The notes under the pieces were generated by a model. That model had not been told where the DNA came from. It ran no database searches and saw nothing but the letters and a program-made list of their open reading frames with translations. A stretch of 64,000 bases of DNA from Amedibacillus dolichus DSM 3991. Lineage in GTDB: Bacteria; Bacillota_I; Bacilli_A; Erysipelotrichales; Erysipelotrichaceae. The position numbers were made by a program, and so were the translations under genes. The stretch lies in NCBI RefSeq assembly GCF_000154285.1, contig NZ_DS483477.1:389734-453733 (forward strand), given 5' to 3'. Shown piece by piece: positions 34,275-42,761 of this stretch; positions within the stretch are counted from its first letter, which is position 1; every line of letters begins with the position of its first letter.

Positions 34275-34934
34275 ATGAATCGTAAAGAAAATTTTACTGC
34301 AGGTTTCATTCGTGAAAACCCTGTATTCTCATTATACTTAGGATTGTGTTCAACACTTGCGATCACAACCTCATTGAACAATGCGATTGGTATGGGTGTT
34401 GCCGTTATCATCGTATTGATTATGTCCAATGTTATTATTTCCTTAGTTCGTAACATTACACCTAATGAAATTCGTATTCCGGTGTATATTGTTATCATTG
34501 CAACTTTGGTAAAGGTTATTCAGATGCTGATCAAGGCGTATGCACCTAGCTTGGATAGTGCTCTTGGTGTATTTATTCCTTTGATTGTAGTAAACTGTAT
34601 TATCCTTGGCCGTGCTGAAGCATTTGCCAGCAAGAACGGTGTCTTTGATTCCGCACTTGATGGACTTGGTATGGGACTTGGTTATACAGCCAGCATTATT
34701 TTGATGTCTTTGATTCGTCAAGTCATTGCTACCGGTGTGATTAGCTTTAATAATCCATTCGATGCGGCACAGACATTCTTCTCCTTCCGTATTATTCCGG
34801 AGGATTTCACGATTTCAATGTTTACTCAGCCATTTGGTGCTTTTGTTACCTTTGCATGTTTGGCCGCAGGACTTTCTGCCTATAAAACACATAAGGAAAA
34901 TAAAGCAAAACAGCTGGAAAAGGAGGCGAAATAA
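34275..34934 (+). CDS. rnfE: Rnf complex subunit E (membrane)
   Basis: A 219-aa integral membrane subunit with six predicted helices, homologous to RnfA and NqrD. The repeated half-channel motifs are GLCSTLAITTSLNNAIGMG (near 23-41) and FIPLIVVNCIILGRAEAFAS (near 99-118). The conserved Cys residues in LGLCSTL and VVNCIILG coordinate the intramembrane Fe-S centre shared with RnfA. A GGGGAGG site precedes ATG 34275; rnfA follows after 3 bases. Confidence 0.94.
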   Translation: MNRKENFTAGFIRENPVFSLYLGLCSTLAITTSLNNAIGMGVAVIIVLIMSNVIISLVRNITPNEIRIPVYIVIIATLVKVIQMLIKAYAPSLDSALGVFIPLIVVNCIILGRAEAFASKNGVFDSALDGLGMGLGYTASIILMSLIRQVIATGVISFNNPFDAAQTFFSFRIIPEDFTISMFTQPFGAFVTFACLAAGLSAYKTHKENKAKQLEKEAK

Positions 34935-34937
34935 TCC

Positions 34938-35519
34938 ATGAATTGGTCAGAATTATTTGTCATGTTGATTACGTTTGTCTTTATTAACAACGTTGTATTA
35001 AATCAGTTTTTAGGTATGTGTCCGTTTATGGGGGTTTCCAAGAAAAGCAGTTCTGCTCTTGGTATGGGAGCAGCGGTAACCTTTGTTATCGTAGCTGCAA
35101 GTATTGTTACCTATGGACTATATTATCAAGTATTAGAACCACTTGGCTTGGAGTACATGGATCTGATTACCTTTATCCTTGTCATTGCGGCTTTAGTTCA
35201 GCTCGTAGAAATGATCATCAAAAAGCTAAGTCCTGCATTGTATAAAGCACTTGGTGTGTATTTGCCACTAATTACTACCAACTGTGTGGTATTGAATGTA
35301 ACGTTAAATAACATCAGTGCAAAATACAATTTTATTGAAATGCTGACATATTCGATTGCAATTCCGGTTGGCTTTACTTTGGTATTATATATTTTCTCAA
35401 CTATTCGCGAAAGACTAGATGCGGCGAATACTCCGGCTTCTTGGAGAGGCAACCCGATTGCTTTGATTGTTGCAGCGATCATGGCGCTGGCATTCAGCGG
35501 TTTGATGGGCTTGGTGTAA
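34938..35519 (+). CDS. rnfA: Rnf complex subunit A (membrane)
   Basis: A 193-aa integral membrane subunit with six helices in the topology inverted relative to RnfE. Motifs are NNVVLNQFLGMCPFMGVSKK (near 17-36) and YLPLITTNCVVLNVTLNN (near 110-127). The paired cysteines in GMCPF and TNCVV belong to the intramembrane Fe-S centre. The next small ORF starts one base after its stop codon. Confidence 0.94.
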   Translation: MNWSELFVMLITFVFINNVVLNQFLGMCPFMGVSKKSSSALGMGAAVTFVIVAASIVTYGLYYQVLEPLGLEYMDLITFILVIAALVQLVEMIIKKLSPALYKALGVYLPLITTNCVVLNVTLNNISAKYNFIEMLTYSIAIPVGFTLVLYIFSTIRERLDAANTPASWRGNPIALIVAAIMALAFSGLMGLV

Positions 35520-35520
35520 T

Positions 35521-35691
35521 ATGAACTTTGTTATGCCGGTTGTGTATCTTGGAATTTTAGGCGGTGTGTATGCGCTTGTCTATTATTTGAATCACAAGAC
35601 ACCACTTCCAAAGGGCTGTGAAAATTTAAAGGCAGAGTGCTCAGGGTGCCATGATAAATCCTGTTGCAATCACCCTGCACATGATCAATAG
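35521..35691 (+). CDS. 56-aa Cys-rich membrane protein inside the rnf operon
   Basis: A short ORF starting one base after the rnfA stop and ending 17 bases before rnfB. It encodes one membrane helix (VVYLGILGGVYALVYYL, residues 7-23) and a soluble tail with five cysteines (C33, C40, C43, C48, C49), three of them in the pattern CSGCHDKSCC. The shape (one helix plus a Cys tail) is like FeoB-associated Cys-rich proteins, but I cannot name it. Its tight spacing suggests translational coupling. Because RnfB here lacks ferredoxin domains, a role in carrying a metal centre or electrons near the complex is a reasonable guess. Confidence 0.7.
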   Translation: MNFVMPVVYLGILGGVYALVYYLNHKTPLPKGCENLKAECSGCHDKSCCNHPAHDQ

Positions 35692-35708
35692 GAAAGGGGA
35701 CTTGTATA

Positions 35709-36023
35709 ATGACTATTATAACTGCTGTCGTTATGATGCTTGTACTAGGTGCTATTCTCGGTTTGGGTTTAGGTATTGCCGATCGTTTCTTAGCAGTAGA
35801 AACAGATGAGCGTGTTGAAAAAGTAAGCAGTATGCTTCCAAACTATAACTGCGGTGGCTGTGGCTATGCCGGTTGCTCCGGTTTAGCAGAAGCTCTTGTC
35901 AATGGCGAAATTACGGTCGTAGGTACTTGTAAGCCATGTAAGGCAGATCAAAAAGCAGCAATTGCTGAGTATTTGAATACGACACCGGGACCAGACGGAA
36001 AATGTCTGAAGGTAAAGGCATAA
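35709..36023 (+). CDS. rnfB: Short Rnf complex subunit B (one Fe-S domain only)
   Basis: A 104-aa protein equal to the N-terminal part of RnfB: a membrane helix (~4-25) and the Fes-type 4Fe-4S domain (NYNCGGCGYAGCSGLAEAL near 45-63, with the fourth Cys in GTCKPC). Normal RnfB continues for another 150-200 residues with two or more ferredoxin-type domains that accept electrons from ferredoxin; these are absent. A terminator stands 7 bases after the stop codon, and no further ferredoxin-like sequence follows, so this is a stable short form rather than a frameshift. It has its own GGAAAGGGG ribosome binding site. Confidence 0.8.
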   Translation: MTIITAVVMMLVLGAILGLGLGIADRFLAVETDERVEKVSSMLPNYNCGGCGYAGCSGLAEALVNGEITVVGTCKPCKADQKAAIAEYLNTTPGPDGKCLKVKA

Positions 36024-36029
36024 TTGCTT

Positions 36030-36060
36030 GGGCTGTGGATTTATCCATGGCTCTTTTTCT
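36030..36060 (+). terminator. Terminator of the rnf operon
   Basis: GGGCTGTGGAT pairs along its full length (with wobbles) with ATCCATGGCTC and is followed by TTTTTC. Confidence 0.85.
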
Positions 36061-36070
36061 TTATTCATAA

Positions 36071-36099
36071 TTGAAAGAGGAAGCAAATTCTTATATACT
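36071..36099 (+). promoter_or_regulatory. Promoter of rpoN, giving a leaderless mRNA
   Basis: TTGAAA (36071-36076), a 17-bp spacer and TATACT (36094-36099). The start point 6-7 bases further falls on the A of the rpoN ATG at 36106, and no ribosome binding site is at normal distance. Confidence 0.6.
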
Positions 36100-36105
36100 T
36101 AAGAC

Positions 36106-37326
36106 ATGGAACAAAAATTGCTATTAAAGCCGGATATTAAACAAAAATCAAATTTTCATTCTGCTAGAGAACAGGCGCTTCAGATTTTGCAAATGAATCA
36201 ACAGGATTTACAGATGTATATTCGAGAACAAGCTGATCACAATCCGTTTTTGGTGATGAATACGATTGGAGAGGACAGCGATATATTTGATGTATACTCT
36301 CCGAAGCAAAGCTTAAGCGATACTTTGTACGATCAACTATGCTATATCGAGAAGCCCTACAAAGAGGAGATTGTGGATTATTTGCTTTCTCGACTCAATA
36401 GTAATGGGTATTTCAAGATTAGCCTTGAGCAGCTTATTTTAGGAAGTTGTTTTTCGCAGAAAGAGATCATAGAAACAATCGCTGTTTTACAGCGCTTAGA
36501 ACCGATTGGTTGTTTTTGCTTTAACTTAAAGGAAAGCTTGCAAATCCAATGTGAGATGCATGAGGAGGCTTGCAGTGAAACCGGATATATTTTATGTGAT
36601 TATTTAGAGGATTTGGCGTTTCATCGCTTTGCACAGGTGGAAGTGAAAACAGGTCTTTCTTTAGAAGAAATCGAAGAAGGCTTTGCTTTTATTCAAGGAC
36701 TGAATCCTAAGCCTGCTTCAAATTATGCAACACAATCGGCCGTAATTCTTCCGGAAATCAGAGTTAAGCTTGTACAAGGACATTTGGTATTGGAAACAGT
36801 GCAGGAGATATTTCGTTTGCAGTTGGAAGAAGATATGGGGACACATCATGAATATTTAAAAAGACAGCGTAAGGAAGCTACGCTGATTATGAATAGTATT
36901 CAAAAACGAAAGATGACCATAATGCAGATCATGGAGTTTTTGGTGGATAAACAAAAGGCTTTCTTTTTAGAAAAGAAACCATTATGCTATTGCACTTTAC
37001 AAGATGTCAGTAAAGCATGTGGTTTGCATGTTTCAACGATTTCAAGAGCTATTCAAAACAAAAGCTTTGAGTTTCAAAATAATTATTATCCGATTAAATA
37101 TTTACTTGTGCATGGTGGTGATAAAGCTCATCACAGCCAAGAAATCAAAAGCAGAATCAAAGCATTGATTGATAATGAGGATAAGCAGCGTCCATATAGT
37201 GATGAGCGTTTGCGAAAGCTTTTAGAAAAGGAAGGTATTCGGATTTCCAGACGTACGGTTAGCAAGTATCGCGAGGCTTGCTTACTTTTTAACGCATCGC
37301 AAAGAAAACAAAGAGAGGGAAGCTAA
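36106..37326 (+). CDS. rpoN: RNA polymerase sigma-54 factor (RpoN/SigL)
   Basis: A 406-aa sigma-54, somewhat shorter than many (430-490). The Gln/Leu-rich activator-interacting region I is at the N-terminus (REQALQILQMNQQDLQMYI near 22-40). The core-binding region follows, then a helix-turn-helix (STISRAIQNKSF near 312-323) and the C-terminal RpoN box SRRTVSKYREA (near 383-393) that reads the -24 element. Its stop codon overlaps the ATG of a PTS IIB gene (TAATG), and a LevR-type activator follows. The sigma factor, the activator and the target PTS genes are thus adjacent. Confidence 0.93.
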   Translation: MEQKLLLKPDIKQKSNFHSAREQALQILQMNQQDLQMYIREQADHNPFLVMNTIGEDSDIFDVYSPKQSLSDTLYDQLCYIEKPYKEEIVDYLLSRLNSNGYFKISLEQLILGSCFSQKEIIETIAVLQRLEPIGCFCFNLKESLQIQCEMHEEACSETGYILCDYLEDLAFHRFAQVEVKTGLSLEEIEEGFAFIQGLNPKPASNYATQSAVILPEIRVKLVQGHLVLETVQEIFRLQLEEDMGTHHEYLKRQRKEATLIMNSIQKRKMTIMQIMEFLVDKQKAFFLEKKPLCYCTLQDVSKACGLHVSTISRAIQNKSFEFQNNYYPIKYLLVHGGDKAHHSQEIKSRIKALIDNEDKQRPYSDERLRKLLEKEGIRISRRTVSKYREACLLFNASQRKQREGS

Positions 37327-37826
37327 TGAAAGCGGAAATTAAACTTATACGGGTTGATAATCGATTGGTTCACGGACAGGTAGGAATGTCTTGGACTAAT
37401 TCTTTAGATGTAGATACGATTGTTGTAATTGATGATGAGGGAGTGAATGATATTTTCTCTCAAAAGTTAATGATGAGTATTGCTAAGGCAGCCGATGTAC
37501 AGCTGCGCTTTTATAGCATCGAGGATTTCATGGAGGTTATTTTTAAAAACGAAAGCAGTCAAAAGTTGTTTATTGTTGTAAAAACCATTCAGATTGCTAA
37601 GCAGTTGGCACAGCGAGGACTACCTGCCCAACGCTTGAATTTGGGGAATATTCATTATGAGCGAGGACGAATGCCATTTAATAAAAAGGTGTATTTAACC
37701 AAAGAAGATGTTGAAGATTTAAACTATTTGAATCAAAAGGGGTACTCTGTCTTTTATCAAGATGTTCCGGGCTCACCGATTGAAAAGATTGAAGAATTGC
37801 ACTATGAAAGCTTGATAAGGAGGTAG
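37326..37826 (+). CDS. PTS mannose/fructose/sorbose-family IIB component
   Basis: A 166-aa cytoplasmic phosphocarrier. The phosphorylated His is H16 in RVDNRLVHGQVGMSW, the IIB-Man signature. It lies between rpoN (1-base overlap) and the LevR-type activator gene (3-base gap), apart from the IIB-IIC-IID cluster at 40621. It could donate phosphate to sugar, or act on the activator's PTS-regulated domains as a sensor of transport. No IIA gene is nearby. Confidence 0.9.
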   Translation: MKAEIKLIRVDNRLVHGQVGMSWTNSLDVDTIVVIDDEGVNDIFSQKLMMSIAKAADVQLRFYSIEDFMEVIFKNESSQKLFIVVKTIQIAKQLAQRGLPAQRLNLGNIHYERGRMPFNKKVYLTKEDVEDLNYLNQKGYSVFYQDVPGSPIEKIEELHYESLIRR

Positions 37827-37829
37827 AAT

Positions 37830-40550
37830 ATGGATATTCGTGAGCAGCTTTTAAATGAATTACAGAAACGTTGTAGGGAGCATGGCTTAGAGGAAAACGA
37901 GATTTTTACGGCAGCTTCTTTGAGTGAAACCTTACAGCTAAGTCGTAATACCGTATCGCAATACTTAAATGAATTTGTTAAAAAGGGCGTGCTTGTGAAA
38001 ATCAATTCTCGTCCGGTATATTTTTTTGATAAGAAAAGTATGGAAACAGTATGGGATACTACCATAACTCAAAATATCTTTTCATCATTTGAAGAATTGG
38101 AAGCCTCTAGAGAAAAAGATTTTGAAAAATTAATTGGTTATCAGGGTTCTTTGCAAACAGTTGTGGAGCATTGCAAGGCAGCTGTTTCTTATCCTGATAA
38201 CGGACTTCCGGTTTTATTGTATGGAGCTACGGGAAGTGGAAAAAGCTTTTTAGCAGCACTTACCTACCAGTATGCATTGCATCACAAGATTGTAAAATCA
38301 CCTGCAAAATTCATTACAGTGAATTGTGCGGAATATGCGAACAATCCCGAGCTTTTAACAGCGAATCTATTTGGCTATGTAAAAGGTGCCTATACTGGTG
38401 CAGAGGAAAATCAAGAGGGCTTATTAAGCTTAGCGAATGAAGGTGTATTGTTTTTAGATGAAGTACATTGTTTAGAAGCAAAGTGTCAAGAAAAGCTATT
38501 CCAATATATGGATAAAGGAATTTATCATAAGGTTGGAGATAATGAAAAGTGGTATCGCTCCAACTGTCGTTTGATTTTTGCTACGACGGAAAATCCACAA
38601 ACCACATTATTGAAAACATTGCTTAGAAGAATACCGATTACAGTTGTTGTTCCTAGTTTAAAGGAGCGCCCATTACAAGAAAAGCGTGAACTTATTTATT
38701 CAATGTTTATGAATGAAAAAAAACGAATCCAAAAGGATATCTTTATTTCCAATTTAGTATTTCAAACTCTATTGGATTTTACCTTTGTAGGAAATGTCGG
38801 AGAAATGGAAAATTCCATAAAGGCAATCTGTGCCGGAGTTTTCGTGAAAAAGGAACAAGACGCACTTAATATTCATTTTCTTGATTTACCGTCTTATTTC
38901 TTTAAAACGATGAAATCCGTACAGATGAAAACATACGATCGAGAAAGCGAAACGATGCTTCCAATTGAGGAATTGCATGGAACAAAAAAAGCGGCTACTC
39001 CGTTGTTGTTGCTATATGAACGGATTTTAGGTGTGCATAAGAAAAATGATGATTTTTTACAAGGGATTGAACGCTGTCGTTTATTGATTCAAAACTTCAT
39101 TGATTATATGTTCTTTAAGGAAAAATACAATGTTGTAAGCTCCAATGAGGATTTTCTTTTAAAGATGCTAGATAAGATCTATTCTATTATCATGAATAAA
39201 TATTCTTTGGCAGTATCGAATAATCAAATAAAAATCTATTCTAAGTTTTTCGTTGAATATACGAAAAATGTAACCGATGCAAAGATTTGGATTGCAATGC
39301 ACCAAGAAGAAGTTACCTTGTTTCATAATAATTTACAGGATTATTATCCAAGAGCATATCGCATAGCAAATGAAGTCGTAGAAAATGTAGAATTGAATCT
39401 TGATGTAGAATTAGATGAAATGATTGTAATTATTTTAACATTATCCTTTATTGATATTGATCAGGATACCAATAATGGCCGCATCGGTTTGATTTTATGT
39501 CATGGGTATTCCACTGCTAGTTCGATTTCTGATACTGCCAATCACATGCTTGGTTCTCATGTATTTGATGGTATTGATATGGAGCTTAGGATATCAATTG
39601 ATAAGATCGTTCAGTTGGTAGATGATTATTTAAAACAAAAAGCACCGATACAAGAGCTGATGCTTTTGGTTGATATGGGAAGCTTGGAAAAAATTTACGA
39701 GAAGTTAGCGCCTTTATCGGATTGCAATATCGGTTTGATTAATCGTGTATCTACTGCTACGGCATTGGAAGCCGGAAATATGATGAAACAGGGAAGAAAT
39801 GTCAAAGCCATTTTGGAGGCTTTAAAAAATAATAATGTGATTTCTACTCATTTTATCGAAGGAAAGAAGCGAAAGGAAGCTATTTTAACTGTTTGTGCAA
39901 CCGGATTTGGTACGGCAAAGAAAATCAGTGAATTGATTATTACCTCGCTTCCTCGTACGATTGAGCTGGAGGTCATTCCTTACGATTATCAATCCCTTTT
40001 GGAAAATGGATTAGAGGATATGATTTTTTCGGAATATAACGTGCAGCTTATGGTAGGAACACTTGATCCTGAGGTCAAAGGCATTCCTTATATGGCGATG
40101 GAAAGTATTATGACAAATGATGAGGCACAGGAACTTTATCAGCTGATTGGAAAGTATCTAGATGCAAATGAACTGGAACAATTTAGTAAAAATATCATGA
40201 AGAACTTTACGCTTTCCAATATTGTAAATCATTTGACGATTTTGAATGCGGAAAAGGTGATGGAGGACGTAGAAGATATTGTAACGGATTTGGAAGAACT
40301 GCTGGAAAAGAAGCTTTCGCCAACAACCAAGGTAGGTTTGTACGTGCATATCAGCTGTTTGATTGAGCGTATGATTTTACGCCAAGAGATTACCACGGTG
40401 GAGGGCTTTGATGCACTTTTAGGAGAACATGGGGATATTATCATGAAAATGAAACATGTATTTAGTGGCGTAGAAATGCGTTATAGTGTCGAAGTTCCGT
40501 ATCCGGAAATGTATTATATATTAAATTATTTTAAAATTAGCGACAATTAA
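37830..40550 (+). CDS. levR: Sigma-54-dependent PTS-regulated activator (LevR/ManR type)
   Basis: A 906-aa activator. Domains in order: a winged helix (~1-65, SRNTVSQYLNEFVKKGVLV); the AAA+ domain with Walker A YGATGSGKS (near 130-138), the sigma-54 contact loop GAYTGA and Walker B GVLFLDEVHCL; a first PRD (~370-545); an EIIA-Man-like domain with the likely phospho-His in ILCHGYSTAS; an EIIB-Gat-like segment with Cys in TVCATGFGTAK; and a second PRD at the C-terminus (LYVHISCLIERMI). PTS proteins phosphorylate the PRDs to tune activity. Its target is most likely the -24/-12 promoter 27 bp after its stop codon. Confidence 0.92.
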   Translation: MDIREQLLNELQKRCREHGLEENEIFTAASLSETLQLSRNTVSQYLNEFVKKGVLVKINSRPVYFFDKKSMETVWDTTITQNIFSSFEELEASREKDFEKLIGYQGSLQTVVEHCKAAVSYPDNGLPVLLYGATGSGKSFLAALTYQYALHHKIVKSPAKFITVNCAEYANNPELLTANLFGYVKGAYTGAEENQEGLLSLANEGVLFLDEVHCLEAKCQEKLFQYMDKGIYHKVGDNEKWYRSNCRLIFATTENPQTTLLKTLLRRIPITVVVPSLKERPLQEKRELIYSMFMNEKKRIQKDIFISNLVFQTLLDFTFVGNVGEMENSIKAICAGVFVKKEQDALNIHFLDLPSYFFKTMKSVQMKTYDRESETMLPIEELHGTKKAATPLLLLYERILGVHKKNDDFLQGIERCRLLIQNFIDYMFFKEKYNVVSSNEDFLLKMLDKIYSIIMNKYSLAVSNNQIKIYSKFFVEYTKNVTDAKIWIAMHQEEVTLFHNNLQDYYPRAYRIANEVVENVELNLDVELDEMIVIILTLSFIDIDQDTNNGRIGLILCHGYSTASSISDTANHMLGSHVFDGIDMELRISIDKIVQLVDDYLKQKAPIQELMLLVDMGSLEKIYEKLAPLSDCNIGLINRVSTATALEAGNMMKQGRNVKAILEALKNNNVISTHFIEGKKRKEAILTVCATGFGTAKKISELIITSLPRTIELEVIPYDYQSLLENGLEDMIFSEYNVQLMVGTLDPEVKGIPYMAMESIMTNDEAQELYQLIGKYLDANELEQFSKNIMKNFTLSNIVNHLTILNAEKVMEDVEDIVTDLEELLEKKLSPTTKVGLYVHISCLIERMILRQEITTVEGFDALLGEHGDIIMKMKHVFSGVEMRYSVEVPYPEMYYILNYFKISDN

Positions 40551-40576
40551 TTGCGATAAAGTGTGCTCGACAGAAG

Positions 40577-40593
40577 TTGGCATACTTTTTGCT
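40577..40593 (+). promoter_or_regulatory. Sigma-54 (-24/-12) promoter of the PTS operon
   Basis: TTGGCATACTTTTTGCT matches TGGCAC-N5-TTGCT at all but one key position. The invariant GG (40579-40580) and GC (40591-40592) are exactly 12 bp apart. It lies between the sigma-54 activator gene and the PTS IIB gene. Confidence 0.88.
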
Positions 40594-40620
40594 ATATATA
40601 GGTTGTCAGGAGGTGGAAGT

Positions 40621-41085
40621 ATGCCAAACATTTTATTAACAAGAATAGACAATCGTTTGGTACATGGACAGGTTGGGGTTACCTGGACAAAAACGATTGG
40701 CGCAAATCTTATTGTGGTAGCTGACGATGCTGTTGCACAGGACAAGATGCAGCAGTCCTTGATGACGGTTACCGCAAAATCATCAGGTGCCGGTGTGCGT
40801 TTCTTTTCCGTTGAAAAAACAGCGGCAATTATCGGAAATGCTGCTCCGGAACAGAAAATCTTTATCGTCTGCAAAACTCCAAAGGAGGTACGTCGTCTTG
40901 TAGAGCTTGGTGTTGAGTTAAAGGACATCAATGTAGGGAATATGCATTTCTCTGAAGGGAAAAGACCTCTTTCCAAAAAAGTATATGTAGATGATGCAGA
41001 TATGGAAGATTTGCAATTCTTAGCAGCTAAGGGTTTGAATGTATATATTCAAGATGTACCCGGAGATTCTAAAATAACTATTTAA
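40621..41085 (+). CDS. PTS mannose-family IIB component
   Basis: A 154-aa cytoplasmic phosphocarrier with phospho-His H15 in RIDNRLVHGQVGVTW. ATG 40621 is preceded by CAGGAGGTGG; a longer frame from 40561 would begin before the sigma-54 start point. It is the first gene of the sigma-54-driven IIB-IIC-IID operon. It resembles the AgaB/AgaV side of the family, but the sugar cannot be assigned from sequence alone. Confidence 0.92.
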   Translation: MPNILLTRIDNRLVHGQVGVTWTKTIGANLIVVADDAVAQDKMQQSLMTVTAKSSGAGVRFFSVEKTAAIIGNAAPEQKIFIVCKTPKEVRRLVELGVELKDINVGNMHFSEGKRPLSKKVYVDDADMEDLQFLAAKGLNVYIQDVPGDSKITI

Positions 41086-41106
41086 TTGAAAAGGAGATGA
41101 AAAAAT

Positions 41107-41913
41107 ATGGAGATTACGTTAATACAAGGACTCATGCTGTCCGTTATGGCGGTCATTGTAGGCCTTGATTTCTTTCTAGAAGCGTTCTTCATTTTCCGTC
41201 CGTTGATTGTTTCAACCTTGACGGGATTGATTTTAGGAGAGCTGGAAACTGGTTTAAAGGTTGGAGCTCTTATCGAATTAGCATTTGCAGGTTTAACACC
41301 TGCCGGTGGAACACAGCCACCAAACCCGGTATTTGCAGGCTTAATGGGCACAGTATTGGCACATACAACCGGTGCTTCTCCAGAAGCGGCTTTGGGATTG
41401 TGTTTACCATTTTCATTTTTAGGTCAGTATGTTATTCTATTCTATTATTCTGCCTTCTCTTTCTTTATGGGAAAAGCCGATAAAGCGGCAGCTGAAGCGG
41501 ATACCAAAGCACTTGCACGTATTAACTATACAACGATGGCTATTGTTTCATTAAGCTATGGATTGTTGGCATTCCTATGTACGTATGTTGCTCAGCAACC
41601 AATGATCAGCTTTGTCAATGCACTTCCGGAGGTTATTACACATGGTTTGGAGGTAGCAGGTAATATCTTGCCTGCTGTTGGTTTTGCAATGCTGCTGCGT
41701 GTTATGATGAAAGCAAAATACGCACCTTATTTTATTGCAGGTTTCTTAATGGCTTGCTTCTGCACAATGCCGAATTTACTGCCGGTTGCATTACTTGGTG
41801 CAATCTTTGCACTTATTGACTTCTTCTCTGCGAAACAACGTAAAGAAGAAATTGCTGAAGCACTTGCAAATGCAGATGTAAATGGAGGAGGTAACTCAAA
41901 TGTCGGAATCTAA
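41107..41913 (+). CDS. PTS mannose-family IIC component
   Basis: A 268-aa membrane permease subunit. Typical blocks are FRPLIVSTLTGLILGELETG (near 36-55) and the AGLTPAGGTQPPNP loop (near 67-80), which contributes to the sugar-binding site. About six or seven membrane segments. It forms the sugar channel with IID; the stop codon lies 14 bases inside the IID gene. Confidence 0.92.
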   Translation: MEITLIQGLMLSVMAVIVGLDFFLEAFFIFRPLIVSTLTGLILGELETGLKVGALIELAFAGLTPAGGTQPPNPVFAGLMGTVLAHTTGASPEAALGLCLPFSFLGQYVILFYYSAFSFFMGKADKAAAEADTKALARINYTTMAIVSLSYGLLAFLCTYVAQQPMISFVNALPEVITHGLEVAGNILPAVGFAMLLRVMMKAKYAPYFIAGFLMACFCTMPNLLPVALLGAIFALIDFFSAKQRKEEIAEALANADVNGGGNSNVGI

Positions 41914-42700
41914 AAAGCTAACTAAAAAAGATATAACGATGCTGGGACTTCGTTCTTCCTTTTTACAAGCATCTTTTAACTATGAACGTATGCAGGCCGG
42001 TGGATTTACATGGGCAATGCTTCCATTATTGGAAAAGATACATGGTAATGATAAAGAAGGTTTGTCTGAAGCAATGAGTGATAACCTTGAATTTATCAAC
42101 ACACACCCTAATCTAGTGGGCTTCTTGATGGGACTTATGATGTCATTGGAAGAAGGAGGCAAAGAAAATCACGGAGCTATCAAGGGCTTGAAGCTTGCAT
42201 TATTTGGTCCGATTGCCGGTATCGGCGATGCGATTTTCTGGTTTACGATTCTTCCAATCGTTGCAGGAATTTCTTGTTCCTTTGCATCACAGGGTTCTGT
42301 TTTAGGACCGATCATTTTCTTTCTAACCTATGTTGTGATTTGGGTACTTCGTATCGTATGGACACATTTGGGGTATAACTTAGGTACAAAATCAATTGAT
42401 ATTATTACGGAGAACTCAGAAACGATTGCAAACTCTGCAACTATTCTTGGAATAACCGTTATCGGTGCATTGATCGCAAGCTATGTAAAGATCAATCTGT
42501 TGCCGGTTATTAAGGTTGATGGCGGTATTGAGGTTGCATTACAAGCTGACTTCTTCGATCGTATCTTCCCAAATCTATTGCCAATGTGTGTAACTCTACT
42601 GTTGTTTTATCTACTAAAGAAAAAGCAAGTAAATCCGGTTGTATTGATCATTGGTATCATTGTATTATCAATCCTTGGATCTTGGGTAGGATTGTTATAA
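41900..42700 (+). CDS. PTS mannose-family IID component
   Basis: A 266-aa membrane subunit. The N-terminal FLQASFNYERMQAGGFTWAM block and NTHPNLVGFLMGLMMSLEEG (near 67-86) are family marks, as is KLALFGPIAGIGDAIFWFT. ATG 41900 has a strong GGAGGAGG site upstream; ATG 41882 is part of that site. It overlaps the IIC gene by 14 bases. A stem-loop without a T-run (42709-42739) separates it from the HAD gene, so read-through is likely. Confidence 0.92.
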   Translation: MSESKKLTKKDITMLGLRSSFLQASFNYERMQAGGFTWAMLPLLEKIHGNDKEGLSEAMSDNLEFINTHPNLVGFLMGLMMSLEEGGKENHGAIKGLKLALFGPIAGIGDAIFWFTILPIVAGISCSFASQGSVLGPIIFFLTYVVIWVLRIVWTHLGYNLGTKSIDIITENSETIANSATILGITVIGALIASYVKINLLPVIKVDGGIEVALQADFFDRIFPNLLPMCVTLLLFYLLKKKQVNPVVLIIGIIVLSILGSWVGLL

Positions 42701-42708
42701 AAGTATAC

Positions 42709-42739
42709 AAAGGGATTGAGCGAATGTATCGATCCCTTT
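42709..42739 (+). promoter_or_regulatory. Stem-loop between PTS IID and the HAD gene
   Basis: AAAGGGAT pairs with ATCCCTTT. No T-run follows, so this is probably a processing or stability hairpin rather than a full terminator. Confidence 0.5.
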
Positions 42740-42761
42740 CGTTATATGGAGGATATCAATT

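Noticed and set aside
40544..40553. CAATTAATTG palindrome upstream of the sigma-54 promoter as an activator site.
   Set aside because: Too short, and only ~25 bp from the -24 element; activators of this class bind farther upstream, and AT-rich palindromes are common by chance.
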